A DNA stretch of 64,000 nt from Streptococcus equinus. Lineage in GTDB: Bacteria > Bacillota > Bacilli > Lactobacillales > Streptococcaceae. The DNA lies in the NCBI RefSeq assembly GCF_900104225.1, contig NZ_FNJK01000004.1:1-64000 (forward strand). Direction: 5' to 3'. The notes beneath the pieces are model-generated. The model saw only the letters and a program-made list of their open reading frames with translations, did no database searches and was not told the origin of the DNA. Shown here one piece after another: positions 37,898 to 47,541 of this stretch. The translations under genes were made by a program, and so were the position numbers. Every line of letters begins with the position of its first letter. The first letter of the stretch is position 1.

Positions 37898-38797
37898 TTA
37901 CATATGACGGAGACGATCAATACGATCTGCAATAGAAGGGTGAGTATTAAATAACGAACTTAGGCGTTCACCTTTTTTAAGTGGATCATTAATATACAAT
38001 GCTGCACTTGCTTGGTCTACTGGATGATGCATAGGAGAAGAATTTTCAAGTTTTTGAAGGGCCTTAATCATGCCTTCTGGGTTACGTGTCAACTCAACAG
38101 AGCTAGCATCAGCAAGAAATTCACGTTGACGTGAAATGGCTAATTGAACTAAAGTCGCTGCAAGAGGAGCTAAAATCAGTGAAACCAATGACAAAATCAA
38201 TATAATGATTCCCATTGCTCCTTCGTCACGATCATTAGAACGACGACGGTTGCCACCACCAAACCACATCATACGACTACCAATACTTGCAATCATGGTT
38301 ACAGCACTAGCAAGAGCTACTGCAATTGTTGAAATTCGAATGTCATAATTGCGAATATGACTAACTTCGTGTCCAATTACTCCTTCAAGTTCTTCACGAT
38401 TCATTAAAGCTAACAAACCAGTAGTTGCTGCTACAGCAGCATTTTCTGGACTTGAGCCTGTTGCAAAAGCATTCAGCGAATCATCTTCAACAATAAAAAC
38501 ACGTGGCATTGGAATTTGAGCAACCATGGCCATGTCTTCAACGATATGATAAAGTTGTGGCGCTTCTTCTTCACTTACCTCACGCGCATTATTCATGGAC
38601 ATCACGACATTAGTTGATTGAAAAATCATACTCACTGCATAAATGCCACCAATAATCAAAGCAATGACAACACCAAAACTTAAGCTATCCAACCAAAGAT
38701 AGCCAACAGCTGCACCGATGGCAGCCAAAATCAAGAAGAAAACAAATAGCAAAACAACCGTTTTACGTTTGTTGCTGGCAATTTGATCATATAACAT
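37898..38797 (-). CDS. htpX: HtpX membrane metalloprotease
   Basis: The 299-residue M48 protease has zinc motif HEVSH in [14 protein letters not shown] (near 145), N-terminal helices (about 15-35 and 37-60) and C-terminal helices (about 160-225), with [16 protein letters not shown] carrying the third zinc ligand. ATG 38795-38797 follows AAGGA; a frame to 38839 is longer than the family. It performs membrane-protein quality control and pairs with lemA upstream. Confidence 0.94.
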   Translation of the reverse strand: MLYDQIASNKRKTVVLLFVFFLILAAIGAAVGYLWLDSLSFGVVIALIIGGIYAVSMIFQSTNVVMSMNNAREVSEEEAPQLYHIVEDMAMVAQIPMPRVFIVEDDSLNAFATGSSPENAAVAATTGLLALMNREELEGVIGHEVSHIRNYDIRISTIAVALASAVTMIASIGSRMMWFGGGNRRRSNDRDEGAMGIIILILSLVSLILAPLAATLVQLAISRQREFLADASSVELTRNPEGMIKALQKLENSSPMHHPVDQASAALYINDPLKKGERLSSLFNTHPSIADRIDRLRHM

Positions 38798-38914
38798 AAT
38801 GTTCCTTATAACTAAAAGAGCCCCTTTAAGCCAAATCAACTACCTAAAGAGACTCCTTACTATTCCTTTCTTTTAAGATAATTGTCTTAAAAAATTGTTT
38901 CAAAATCCAATTGA

Positions 38915-39466
38915 TTAAAAATCAAATGATACTTTTGGTGTTTCTTTTTCATCTTCAGGTGTTTCCAAAAATTGACTTGGTTTAAAGCCGAAAAGACCTG
39001 CAATAATATTTGTTGGGAATGTTTCCAATTTTACATTATAATTAGCTGTTGTTGTGTTAAATAATTGACGTGAATAAGAAATTTTGTTTTCTGTATTTGT
39101 CAATTCGTCTTGCAATTTAACAAAACTGTTATTGGCTTTTAGTTCAGGGTAATTTTCAGCTACCGCAATCAAACCTGATAATTGTTTTGTAAGAGCATTT
39201 GATGCGTGCATAGCTTCTGCAGGAGTTTGTGCTTGGGCTACTTGGCTACGTAATTCTGTAATTTTAGCAAATGTTTTTTCTTCGTAAGCAGCATATCCTT
39301 TAACCGTTTCAATCAAATTTGGAATCAGGTCGTTACGACGTTTTAGTTGAACATCGATTTGACTCCATGATTCTTTGGTTTGCATACGGCTTTTAACGAG
39401 TCCATTGTAGGCAGCAACTCCCCAGAGTACTAGGACAACAACGATTGCAATAATAATAAAAATCAT
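38915..39466 (-). CDS. lemA: LemA family protein
   Basis: The 183-residue protein has one N-terminal membrane helix (3-21) and a long helical domain with LemA motifs: [43 protein letters not shown] and [30 protein letters not shown]. Function is unclear; the lemA-htpX pair is conserved in streptococci. Confidence 0.93.
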   Translation of the reverse strand: MIFIIIAIVVVLVLWGVAAYNGLVKSRMQTKESWSQIDVQLKRRNDLIPNLIETVKGYAAYEEKTFAKITELRSQVAQAQTPAEAMHASNALTKQLSGLIAVAENYPELKANNSFVKLQDELTNTENKISYSRQLFNTTTANYNVKLETFPTNIIAGLFGFKPSQFLETPEDEKETPKVSFDF

Positions 39467-39766
39467 AAATTCCTCCTCGGATGTCTTTTACATCCATTCT
39501 AAATGAATCTAGCTTTTCAAACACCTAGTCTCTAGGTAAAAAGCTTCCTAAATAAACCATTCAAACTCTTTCTAGCCTTATTATATCAATTTTTATGTCA
39601 TTCTAAAAGGAAATACCTATAGAACCTAAAATTATCTTACGACTTAACTGTTAGTCAAAACAAGTCCTAGATATCACTCCTAAATTTTTTATGGTAAAAT
39701 AAGATAATATAGATTGAAATGGAAAGGACACTTAAAGAAATTAATTACTTTCTTTAAATTCAAAAT
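39467..39766. other. Intergenic region between lemA and rsmG
   Basis: 300 bases with no further gene. It contains, on the plus strand, an extended -10 (TGGTAAAAT near 39692-39700) for rsmG and the hairpin described at 39732-39757. Two promoters must diverge from it. Nothing else recognised. Confidence 0.5.
39732..39757 (+). promoter_or_regulatory. Hairpin between a distant Shine-Dalgarno and the rsmG start
   Basis: Perfect 9-bp stem TTAAAGAAA / TTTCTTTAA, 8-base loop, placed between GGAAAGGA (39721-39728) and the rsmG ATG (39767), which has no Shine-Dalgarno of its own. Confidence 0.45.
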
Positions 39767-40480
39767 ATGACACCTGAAGAATTTTATAACAGACTTCATC
39801 AGCAAGGATTTGACTTGACTGATACTCAAAAAAATCAATTTGAACGTTACTTTGAACTCTTGGTTGAATGGAATCAAAAAATCAATTTGACAGCTATCAC
39901 AGATAAAGAAGGCGTCTACCTCAAACATTTTTACGATTCTATCGCACCAGTTTTACAAGGTAAAATCACTAATCAAGCCATTCGTCTTTTAGACATTGGA
40001 GCTGGTGCTGGTTTTCCAAGTATTCCTATTAAAATCTTGTGTCCAGCTATTGATGTTACCATTATCGATTCACTAAACAAACGCATCAATTTTCTTAATC
40101 TCTTAGCAGAAGATCTAGGTCTAGATGGCGTTCATTTCTACCATGGCCGTGCTGAAGATTATGGACAAGATAAAGCCTTCCGCGCTAGCTATGACATCGT
40201 TACAGCACGTGCAGTAGCTCGTCTTCAAGTTTTGACTGAATTAACCATTCCTTTCTTAAAAGTTGGTGGTCAGTTGATTGCACTTAAAGCTTCTGCTGCT
40301 GAAGAAGAATTAGCTGATGCTAAAAATGCCATGTCAGTTCTCTTTTCAAAACTTGTTGAAAACTATCATTACGAATTACCAAATGGTGATAGTCGTCAAA
40401 TCACTATTCTTGAAAAGAAAAAAGAAACTCCAAATAAATACCCACGAAAAGCAGGTATGCCAAATAAAAAACCTCTTTGA
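39767..40480 (+). CDS. rsmG: 16S rRNA (guanine527-N7)-methyltransferase RsmG
   Basis: The 237-residue SAM methyltransferase has [33 protein letters not shown] motif [18 protein letters not shown] (near 73-90), and [11 protein letters not shown]. It methylates G527 of 16S rRNA. The ATG lacks an adjacent Shine-Dalgarno; a hairpin may bring GGAAAGGA closer. The ktrB gene follows on the same strand at about 75 bases. Confidence 0.94.
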   Translation: MTPEEFYNRLHQQGFDLTDTQKNQFERYFELLVEWNQKINLTAITDKEGVYLKHFYDSIAPVLQGKITNQAIRLLDIGAGAGFPSIPIKILCPAIDVTIIDSLNKRINFLNLLAEDLGLDGVHFYHGRAEDYGQDKAFRASYDIVTARAVARLQVLTELTIPFLKVGGQLIALKASAAEEELADAKNAMSVLFSKLVENYHYELPNGDSRQITILEKKKETPNKYPRKAGMPNKKPL

Positions 40481-40556
40481 TGGGATAATATTGAAATTAA
40501 GTGGCTCTATCATAATGGCCACTTAATTGCTATTCTTTATGGAAAGGGATATTCAA

Positions 40557-41930
40557 TTGACTAGATTTTTAAAACGGCTATCTGGCACCCAACGGTTAAG
40601 CTTTAGCTTCTTGATTGTTATCTTAATAGGTAGTATCTTACTATCACTTCCTATTACACATTACCAAAATGCTCCAGCAACGACTTATCTTGACCACTTG
40701 TTCACAGTGGTTTCTATGGTCTGCGTGACAGGCTTATCTGTCTTTCCTGTTGCCGATGTCTACAATGGACTTGGTCAAGTCATCGCTGTCATCTTGATGC
40801 AAATTGGGGGGCTTGGCTTAGTCACTTTAATTGCAATTAGTACTTTTTTACTAAGAAGACGTATCGAATTATCAGATCAAAATCTCTTACAATCTGCTCT
40901 AAACTATGACAATAGTGGTCATCTTAAACGTTATTTATTCAACGTTTATAAAATCACCTTTATCATTGAATCACTGATTGCTGTCTTATTTCTTATTGAC
41001 TTTATTCCGCGTTTTGGACTTGGTCACGGGATTTTCAACGCCATCTTTTTAGCAGTTTCTGCCTTTTGTAATGCTGGATTTGATAATCTTGGCGGAGATA
41101 GTTTAAAACCGTTCGTTTTAAATCCACTCCTTAACCTTCTCTTTATGACCTTAATTGTATCAGGGGGAATCGGGTTTACAGTTTGGGTTGATATCAAACG
41201 AGCTATTAAACAATTCTTTACTGATAGACCTCGTCGTCTGAAGACTTTTACTCGTCAATTAAGTAATCAAACGCGTCTAGTGCTAATAACAACAGCTGTC
41301 ATTCTCTTACTTGGAACTGTGATAACGTGGCTCTTTGAAGCTAATAATCCTAAAACAATTGGTCACTACAATCTTTTCCAACAATTTATGGTTTGTTTGT
41401 TCCAATCTGTCACAATGAGAACAGCTGGCTTTGCAACGATTTCTTATCTCGATACCCACTCGTCTACTAATATCCTCTATATGATTCAGATGATTATCGG
41501 TGGTGCACCTGGTGGTACAGCCGGCGGGGTAAAGGTGACAACTGTTGCCATGACTTTCTTACTCTTTAAGTCAGAGTTAGCTGGTCAAACAGAAGTAACT
41601 TTCCGTCACCGCATTATTCCAAATCGGGTAATCAAACAAACCTTAACAGTTTTAATTTTCTTCTTTTCTGTCTTAATTGTTGGCTACATTCTTTTACTTG
41701 AATTTGAACCTAACCACACACCAATAGCTTTACTATTCGAGTCAGTATCTGCTATTGCGACGGTTGGAGTCTCTATGGATTTGACTCCACAGTTATCGAC
41801 AGGTGGAAGACTCATCATCATGGCGCTGATGTTTATTGGACGTGTCGGTCCACTTACCGTTCTCCTTAGTCTTCTTCAAAAGAAAGAAAAAGATATTCAA
41901 TACGCACATACAAATATTACAGTTGGTTAG
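40557..41930 (+). CDS. ktrB: KtrB potassium transporter membrane subunit
   Basis: The protein of about 457 residues has four pore motifs of the Ktr/Trk family: VSMVCVTGLSVFPV, SAFCNAGFDNLGG, TMRTAGFATIS with GGAPGGTAGGVKV, and SAIATVGVSMDLT. I chose the TTG at 40557-40559 because AAAGGG lies eight bases before it; an ATG at 40539 in the same frame has no ribosome binding site. It pairs with ktrA 16 bases downstream for Na+-dependent K+ uptake. Confidence 0.9.
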   Translation: MTRFLKRLSGTQRLSFSFLIVILIGSILLSLPITHYQNAPATTYLDHLFTVVSMVCVTGLSVFPVADVYNGLGQVIAVILMQIGGLGLVTLIAISTFLLRRRIELSDQNLLQSALNYDNSGHLKRYLFNVYKITFIIESLIAVLFLIDFIPRFGLGHGIFNAIFLAVSAFCNAGFDNLGGDSLKPFVLNPLLNLLFMTLIVSGGIGFTVWVDIKRAIKQFFTDRPRRLKTFTRQLSNQTRLVLITTAVILLLGTVITWLFEANNPKTIGHYNLFQQFMVCLFQSVTMRTAGFATISYLDTHSSTNILYMIQMIIGGAPGGTAGGVKVTTVAMTFLLFKSELAGQTEVTFRHRIIPNRVIKQTLTVLIFFFSVLIVGYILLLEFEPNHTPIALLFESVSAIATVGVSMDLTPQLSTGGRLIIMALMFIGRVGPLTVLLSLLQKKEKDIQYAHTNITVG

Positions 41931-41946
41931 AGAGAGAGGAAAATTT

Positions 41947-42618
41947 ATGAGAAAAAAAATTATTGGTGTTCTTGGACTTGGAATTTTTGGACGAAATGTC
42001 GCTAAAGAACTTAGCAAATTCGAGCAAGACGTTATCGCCATTGATATCAAACCTAATCTTGTTCAAAATGTTTCTGACGTTGTTAAAAAAGCAGCTGTCG
42101 GAGATATTACTGATATTGACTTTTTGAAAGCACTTGGTATTGGTCAATGTGATACTGTCGTGGTAGCAACTGGTAACAACTTAGAATCATCTGTTTTAGC
42201 TGTTATGCATTGTAAAAAACTTGGTGTTAAAACGATTATCGCTAAAGCTAAAACCAAAACCTATGAAGAAGTTCTTTACGGTATTGGAGCAAGTAAAGTG
42301 ATTATGCCAGAACGTGATTCTGGTAAACGTGTTGCAGCCAATATGCTTCGCCATCATATTGAAAATATTGTCCACTTAGAAGAAAAATTGGCTATGGTGG
42401 AATTCTCCGTTCCAAATTCTTGGGTCGGCAAAAACTTAATTCAATTAGATGTTCGCAACAAATACGAAATTAATATTATTGGTATTCGTAAAGATACTTC
42501 GTCATCTATCGATACTCATATTGACCCAACTCGTCCCTTTGAAGCTGACACAGAAGTCATTGCGATTGCAAGTGATGACACCTTTGAAAAATTCGATTAT
42601 CTTGGTTATTTGAAATAA
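41947..42618 (+). CDS. ktrA: KtrA regulatory subunit (RCK protein)
   Basis: The 223-residue protein has one Rossmann/RCK_N domain (MRKKIIGVLGLGIFGRNVAKEL) and one RCK_C domain (about 140-220). It binds ATP/ADP and, by family precedent, c-di-AMP at RCK_C, and gates KtrB. ATG 41947 follows AGAGAGGAAAATTT; a longer frame from 41836 lies inside ktrB and is not credible. Confidence 0.92.
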   Translation: MRKKIIGVLGLGIFGRNVAKELSKFEQDVIAIDIKPNLVQNVSDVVKKAAVGDITDIDFLKALGIGQCDTVVVATGNNLESSVLAVMHCKKLGVKTIIAKAKTKTYEEVLYGIGASKVIMPERDSGKRVAANMLRHHIENIVHLEEKLAMVEFSVPNSWVGKNLIQLDVRNKYEINIIGIRKDTSSSIDTHIDPTRPFEADTEVIAIASDDTFEKFDYLGYLK

Positions 42619-42621
42619 ACA

Positions 42622-42656
42622 AAAATGTACTGCTCTTTGAAGCAGTACATTTTTTA
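42622..42656. terminator. Terminator between ktrA and the convergent ECF operon
   Basis: Stem AAAATGTACTGCT / AGCAGTACATTTT with loop CTTTGA-type, followed by TTTTT on the plus strand and A-rich on the other side, so it may serve both directions. Confidence 0.8.
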
Positions 42657-43487
42657 TTATAGCCACGGATTGTAAAAACGGCCATGATTCCATTTGAAAA
42701 GCAATAATGTGATAAAAACAATTAAAACAGCTAGAACTATTGTCAAAATATCAACTGAAGTAAAGTTCTTATAAGTGTACCAAGTACGCTTTTTATTTTT
42801 ACCAAAGCGACGTAATTCCATTGCTGTTGAAACCGTATCGATACGCTCAAGAGAGCTAAAGATTAAAGGGATAACGATTTGTAGATTTCCTTTTATACGC
42901 TTCATCAGTTTCTCTTTTGAAGATAGCTCAAGCCCACGCGCTTCTTGAGACATTCGAATCATGTAAAATTCCTCTTGAACATCTGGAATATAGCGGAGCG
43001 TTAAACTAACCGCATAAGCTACCTTGTATGGAACCCCAATTTGATTAAGACTTGAAGCAAATTGGCTTGGGTGGGTTGTCATCAAAAAGAGCACTGCCAA
43101 AGGCACCGTACAAAAGTATTTTAGCGCTAAATTAAACAAATAAAACAATTCCTGACTAGTAAGATAAAAGCGCCCATATCCCTGCCATAACATCGTTTTA
43201 GCGCCATAGATAGACTCACCATAACTTGGCTCAAATAAATAAACCATCAAAACATTTAAAAGAGCAAAGAAGCCGATGAATTTAATCACAAATGAAACTT
43301 GTTGCCAACGAATATTAGCCATTTTAAACAAAGCCAACGAAGAAAGCCCGACAAGTGCAATCAAGCGTGTATCATAAGTTGTCATGCAAGCTACTGATAC
43401 CAAGATGAAGAAGATTAATTTACTAGCTCCAGACAATTGATATAAGAAGCCTCGGCCACTTTGATAACCAATAAAATGATTAGACAT
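42657..43487 (-). CDS. Energy-coupling factor transporter T component
   Basis: The 276-residue membrane protein is an EcfT-type subunit with N-terminal [21 protein letters not shown], several helices, and the two coupling motifs with A-R-G (SQEARGLEL) and A-M-E-L-R-R ([10 protein letters not shown]) that contact the ATPases. It overlaps the ATPase gene by eight bases. Order S, A-A, T in one operon is that of a dedicated (group I) ECF importer. Confidence 0.88.
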   Translation of the reverse strand: MSNHFIGYQSGRGFLYQLSGASKLIFFILVSVACMTTYDTRLIALVGLSSLALFKMANIRWQQVSFVIKFIGFFALLNVLMVYLFEPSYGESIYGAKTMLWQGYGRFYLTSQELFYLFNLALKYFCTVPLAVLFLMTTHPSQFASSLNQIGVPYKVAYAVSLTLRYIPDVQEEFYMIRMSQEARGLELSSKEKLMKRIKGNLQIVIPLIFSSLERIDTVSTAMELRRFGKNKKRTWYTYKNFTSVDILTIVLAVLIVFITLLLFKWNHGRFYNPWL

Positions 43488-45156
43488 GCCATCCTCCTTG
43501 CTGTTTAATGTAATAGTTTGTCAAATCAATCGGATTTATCCCTAATTTTTCAGCTAAATCAAAGAGACTTGTCTTTTTAAGATTAGCTTGCTCTAAAATC
43601 TCTACTTGATTAAAGAGGGAAACTGGTGAACAATCCGCAATGATTTTGCCATCACTCACAACAATACTACGATCTGAGTATTCTAACATCAATTGCATAT
43701 CATGTGTAATCATAATGATAGTGTGGCCAGCCTTATTCAATTGATTTAGGAAAGTCATGATTTCAGTATAATGACGCTTATCCTGACCAGCTGTTGGCTC
43801 ATCCAGTAAAATAATTTCTGGATTCATGACCAAAACAGAAGCAATCGTAACACGTTTCTTTTGACCGAAAGATAAAGCTGAAATTGGCCATTTTCTAAAT
43901 TCATATAAGCCACAAACTTTTAAAGTATCCAAAACCCGTTTTTCAATTTCTGACTCATCTAGGCCTCGCAACCTTAATCCAAGTGCCACTTCATCAAAAA
44001 TCATGGTTTGACTAATCATTTGGTTTGGATTTTGAAGCACATAACCAATTTTTTCAGCACGTTCTTTAATAGAATCCTGCATAATAGATTGCCCCTGATA
44101 GTAGATATCACCATCAGGTTTAACAAACTGACATAGAGCTTTAGCTAAGGTTGATTTACCAGCACCATTTTTCCCAACAATAGCGATTCGCTCTCCCTTA
44201 TGAATAGCAAAGCTAATGTCTTTTAAAATAGGTCGATTGTCTTGGTAGGCAAATTGCAGTTGCTTCACTTCTAAAATCGGATCATTTGCCAACACTTCAC
44301 CAGATTGGCTTAACCCTGTGACAGTAATGTCCGACAAATCCAGTTGACTTAAATCTGATAAGTGCTCTGCCTTCGTCACATCTACATTTAAATTTTTCAA
44401 AGCCGTCACATAAAGTGGTTCACGAATTCCGTTTTCGACCAATAAGTTACTCTTTAACAAGTCATCAGGATGCCCATCAAATAAAATCTGACCATCATTT
44501 ACCAAAATCACTTTATCAACATGACGATAAAGCACATCCTCAAGTCGATGTTCAATAATAATGGTTGTCGTTTTTCCTTCTTGGTGAATACGATCGATGA
44601 GCTCAATCGTTTCTTGCCCAGATTTCGGATCTAAATTAGCCAGCGGCTCATCAAAAAGCAAGATTGGACTTTCATCAATCAAAACTCCAGCTAGACTCAC
44701 GCGCTGCTTCTGACCGCCTGATAAATCTTGAGGACGACTATCTAGAAAAGCTGTTAAATCAAGTTTCTCAGCCCAATAATTAACTTTATCAGTCATTTGA
44801 GGCAAAGGGAGGCAATCATTTTCAAGTGCAAAAGCTAAATCTTCTGCCACCGTCAAACCAATAAACTGACCATCTGGATCTTGCAATACAGTAGAAACAA
44901 GATGTGACTTATCATAAATCGACAAGTCAAAGGCATCCTTGCCATCGATTAAAAGCTGACCGCTTTTTTCTCCGTGATTAATATTTGGAATAATCCCATT
45001 TAAACATTGTCCAATAGTTGATTTTCCTGACCCTGATGGTCCAACAATCAGGACTTTTTGCCCTCTCTCAATGGAGAGATTGAGGGATTTTAATGTTGGC
45101 TCTGCTTGAGCATCATATTTAAAAGTGAAATCCTTAAAGTGAATAAGGGGTTCCAT
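43480..45156 (-). CDS. ECF transporter duplicated ATPase (EcfA-A' fusion)
   Basis: The 558-residue protein carries two complete ABC domains: Walker [10 protein letters not shown] (near 40) with LSGGQKQR and [12 protein letters not shown], then GKNGAGKST (near 330) with LSFGQKKR and [10 protein letters not shown]. The fusion supplies both ATPases of an ECF importer. The start has AGGAGAAGAATC before it. A hairpin (45187-45209) lies between it and the S-component gene. Confidence 0.92.
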   Translation of the reverse strand: MEPLIHFKDFTFKYDAQAEPTLKSLNLSIERGQKVLIVGPSGSGKSTIGQCLNGIIPNINHGEKSGQLLIDGKDAFDLSIYDKSHLVSTVLQDPDGQFIGLTVAEDLAFALENDCLPLPQMTDKVNYWAEKLDLTAFLDSRPQDLSGGQKQRVSLAGVLIDESPILLFDEPLANLDPKSGQETIELIDRIHQEGKTTTIIIEHRLEDVLYRHVDKVILVNDGQILFDGHPDDLLKSNLLVENGIREPLYVTALKNLNVDVTKAEHLSDLSQLDLSDITVTGLSQSGEVLANDPILEVKQLQFAYQDNRPILKDISFAIHKGERIAIVGKNGAGKSTLAKALCQFVKPDGDIYYQGQSIMQDSIKERAEKIGYVLQNPNQMISQTMIFDEVALGLRLRGLDESEIEKRVLDTLKVCGLYEFRKWPISALSFGQKKRVTIASVLVMNPEIILLDEPTAGQDKRHYTEIMTFLNQLNKAGHTIIMITHDMQLMLEYSDRSIVVSDGKIIADCSPVSLFNQVEILEQANLKKTSLFDLAEKLGINPIDLTNYYIKQQGGWHV

Positions 45157-45186
45157 GATTCTTCTCCTAAGAAATGATTAAGAGTA

Positions 45187-45209
45187 GGATAACCTTGTCA
45201 TCCTACCCC
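45187..45209 (-). other. Intercistronic hairpin between S component and ATPase genes
   Basis: 10-bp stem GTAGGATGAC / GTTATCCTAC (one G:U, loop AAG) on the minus strand, without a U-tract. May tune differential expression or mRNA ends. Confidence 0.45.
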
Positions 45210-45277
45210 GTTATAATACTAGAATGCTATCATTATAGCTAAGACAAGACTTTCTAGTCCTGCTTTTCAAAAGAGAC

Positions 45278-45826
45278 TTAGTCTTTTGTTAGGCTACCTG
45301 ATTGTGTACGTGTTTTTGAATAAACAGCTAAAAGCAATGAACCACCAATAGCAATGGTCAAACTATTAATAACTGCTGATAAAATACCTTGCGTAAAGAC
45401 TTTACTTGCAGGTTCACTATAAATCAAAATATCACCATACGGTGCAATAATTCCCCAGCCAATCACATTAGCTAAAATTTGCACACCATTAAACCATGCA
45501 AAATCTTTTTTAGTCAGTTTACCTTTTTCAATGTTGATTTTTTTAGCCACAAGACCAATCGCCAAACCAATCAATCCACTCACAATAACCCATGTCCACC
45601 ATGGTGAACCATATTGAAGAGCATCTTTCAAAGCATGTCCAATAAAGCCAGAAAAGAATCCAACCGTTGGACCGTAAATAACTGCAAACAAAGCAATAAC
45701 AGCATATTGCAATTGAATATTAGTATTTGGAATAGGGGTTGGAATATTAATCAATGTCCCGATAATGATAAACAGTGCAGCTCCAATCCCAGTAGCCACA
45801 ACAGTCTTGATTGAATTATTTTTCAT
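45278..45826 (-). CDS. ECF transporter S component (UPF0397 family)
   Basis: The 182-residue protein has five to six helices and the UPF0397/COG4720 pattern ([67 protein letters not shown]). It is the substrate-specific subunit. Some databases label such proteins riboflavin-type, but no FMN or TPP riboswitch precedes it, so the substrate is open. A promoter TTTAAA-17-TAAAAT with extended -10 lies upstream (around 45908-45940). Confidence 0.85.
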   Translation of the reverse strand: MKNNSIKTVVATGIGAALFIIIGTLINIPTPIPNTNIQLQYAVIALFAVIYGPTVGFFSGFIGHALKDALQYGSPWWTWVIVSGLIGLAIGLVAKKINIEKGKLTKKDFAWFNGVQILANVIGWGIIAPYGDILIYSEPASKVFTQGILSAVINSLTIAIGGSLLLAVYSKTRTQSGSLTKD

Positions 45827-45972
45827 GACTCATTCTCCTTTATAATAAACTTATCTATTTTTCTAAGTAAAATGCTTTAGAAACCTTACTTTAATGCCGT
45901 TTTATTTTACCACAAATAAAGGACATTTTAAAGATGCTTATTTTTTGAGCTAGCCATAAGAGAACTTTATAC

Positions 45973-45998
45973 AAAAAAAGCTGAGCTTTCGCCCAGCT
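45973..45998 (-). terminator. Terminator of sstT
   Basis: Minus-strand AGCTGGGC-GAAA-GCTCAGCT followed by seven T. Confidence 0.88.
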
Positions 45999-46003
45999 AG
46001 TCA

Positions 46004-47224
46004 TTAATTAACTTTTTTCTTTTTGCCCCAAACAGATTTTTCAGCAACTGCTGTAAAGAGAACATCTGTTGAAGAGTTCAAGGCTGTTTCACATGAGTCT
46101 TGAACGACACCGACGATAAATCCGACACCAACTACTTGCATTGCAAGGTCGTTGGAAATACCAAACAAGCTACATGCGACTGGTACTAGAAGAAGTGAGC
46201 CTCCAGTAACACCAGATGCACCGCAAGCTGATACTGCAGACAAGACACTTAGTAAGAAAGCTGTTGGAAAATCAACATGAATACCAAGCGTATTAACAGC
46301 AGCGAGCGTCAAGACGTTGATTGTAATCGCAGCACCACCCATATTAATAGTAGCCCCGAGTGGGATAGACACTTTATAAGTATCTTTGTTCAAGCCTAGA
46401 TCTTCACAAAGTTTCATATTAACTGGAATATTAGCAGCTGAACTACGTGTGAAGAAGGCTGTCAATCCAGAATCTTTCAAGCAACGGAAAACCAATGGGT
46501 ATGGATTTTTGCGCATAAAGATAAAGGCAATAAATGGATTAACGACCAAAGCTACAAAGAACATTGTCCCGACAAGAGCCAAAATCAAGAAACCATAATT
46601 GGCTAAAATTTTAACCCCGTTATCTGAAATTGTCTTAAAAACAAGTCCTAAAATACCAAATGGTGCCAAATTAATAATCCAACGAACCACTTGTGAAGTG
46701 ACTTCTGCCATTGTTTGCAAAAGCTCTTTAGTTGTTCCATTAGAATTTCTAAAAGCTAGTCCAAAAATAACAGCCCAAGTCAATACACCGATATAGTTAG
46801 CTGAGCCCAAAGCATTAATTGGGTTATCAACCATTTTTAACAATAGACTGTGGAAAACTTGCCCAACTCCTTCAGGAGATGACAATTTTGGTTGCGTGGC
46901 AGTATCCAAGGTGAGAGTAATTGGGAAAATGTAATTCACCACAACAGCAACAAGAGCAGCTGCTAAGGTCCCAACAAGGTAAAGCCCAATAATCGTTGAC
47001 ATATTGGTCTTTTGTCCCTTTTCATTTTGTGACAATGCACTAGCAACCAAAACAAAGACAAGTAATGGCGCTACCGCTTTAAGTCCACCAACGAACAAAT
47101 CTCCTAGGATACCAATTGCAGAAACTTTAGGAAGAGTCATTCCCAAAATAAATCCAATAATAACTCCTATGATGATTCGTTTGATGAGACTAGTTCTATT
47201 CCAAACACTAATAAATCGTTTCAT
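46004..47224 (-). CDS. sstT: Na+/serine-threonine symporter SstT
   Basis: The 406-residue dicarboxylate/amino acid:cation symporter-fold protein starts [29 protein letters not shown]. Key regions are [23 protein letters not shown] (SSAANIP in place of the glutamate-type serine-rich loop), [15 protein letters not shown] and [21 protein letters not shown]. It imports serine and threonine with Na+. The RBS is TGAGGAG. Confidence 0.93.
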   Translation of the reverse strand: MKRFISVWNRTSLIKRIIIGVIIGFILGMTLPKVSAIGILGDLFVGGLKAVAPLLVFVLVASALSQNEKGQKTNMSTIIGLYLVGTLAAALVAVVVNYIFPITLTLDTATQPKLSSPEGVGQVFHSLLLKMVDNPINALGSANYIGVLTWAVIFGLAFRNSNGTTKELLQTMAEVTSQVVRWIINLAPFGILGLVFKTISDNGVKILANYGFLILALVGTMFFVALVVNPFIAFIFMRKNPYPLVFRCLKDSGLTAFFTRSSAANIPVNMKLCEDLGLNKDTYKVSIPLGATINMGGAAITINVLTLAAVNTLGIHVDFPTAFLLSVLSAVSACGASGVTGGSLLLVPVACSLFGISNDLAMQVVGVGFIVGVVQDSCETALNSSTDVLFTAVAEKSVWGKKKKVN

Positions 47225-47309
47225 GGTAGCTCCTCAAAAAAATATTAACGGTTTTAATCATAATATAAAACAGGCTCTTCGTCAAACTAATTATGGTATA
47301 TTTTATGCC

Positions 47310-47325
47310 ATGACAGCGCTTTAAA
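47310..47325 (+). promoter_or_regulatory. cre-like (CcpA) site
   Basis: ATGACAGCGCTTTAAA matches the catabolite consensus WTGNNARCGNWWWCAW with one mismatch at the C of the last block. Confidence 0.4.
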
Positions 47326-47338
47326 TGCAGTTTTTTTC

Positions 47339-47353
47339 AATTTTTTGAAAATT
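47339..47353 (+). promoter_or_regulatory. CodY box
   Basis: AATTTTTTGAAAATT matches the CodY consensus AATTTTCWGAAAATT at 14 of 15 positions, upstream of the branched-chain amino acid permease gene, a classical CodY target. Confidence 0.65.
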
Positions 47354-47435
47354 TTGTGATTATTTCTAACACAGTTTCTCCTTGATGTGACAAGGAATGT
47401 CAGATTTTTAGCAAAAAAACAGCGGTTTTCTTCTA

Positions 47436-47464
47436 TTGACGTTAGAAATGGAGTTCGATATAAT
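47436..47464 (+). promoter_or_regulatory. brnQ promoter
   Basis: -35 TTGACG (47436-47441), 17-base spacer, -10 TATAAT (47459-47464), about 78 bases before the start codon. Confidence 0.8.
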
Positions 47465-47475
47465 AAGCTGCGCAT

Positions 47476-47512
47476 CATTTTGCTTAATGAGAGAGTTTAA
47501 CTAAGCAAAATG
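47476..47512 (+). promoter_or_regulatory. Inverted repeat in the brnQ leader
   Basis: Perfect 11-bp stem CATTTTGCTTA / TAAGCAAAATG with a 15-base loop, then CTATATCG and TTTTTT before the AGGAGG; possible attenuator or RNA-stability element. Confidence 0.5.
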
Positions 47513-47541
47513 CTATATCGTTTTTTATTAGGAGGACATTA

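Larger units (their letters stand above)
47225..47541. promoter_or_regulatory. 317-base divergent regulatory region between sstT and brnQ
   Basis: No gene. It holds the sstT promoter (-35 TTGACG at 47280-47285, -10 TATGAT at 47257-47262, minus strand), a cre-like site (47310-47325), a CodY-type box (47339-47353), the brnQ promoter (47436-47464) and an 11-bp inverted repeat in the brnQ leader (47476-47512). Confidence 0.7.

Noticed and set aside
45827..46003. Vitamin riboswitch before the ECF S component
   Set aside because: The leader after the predicted promoter is short (about 70 bases) and shows no FMN, TPP or cobalamin motif.
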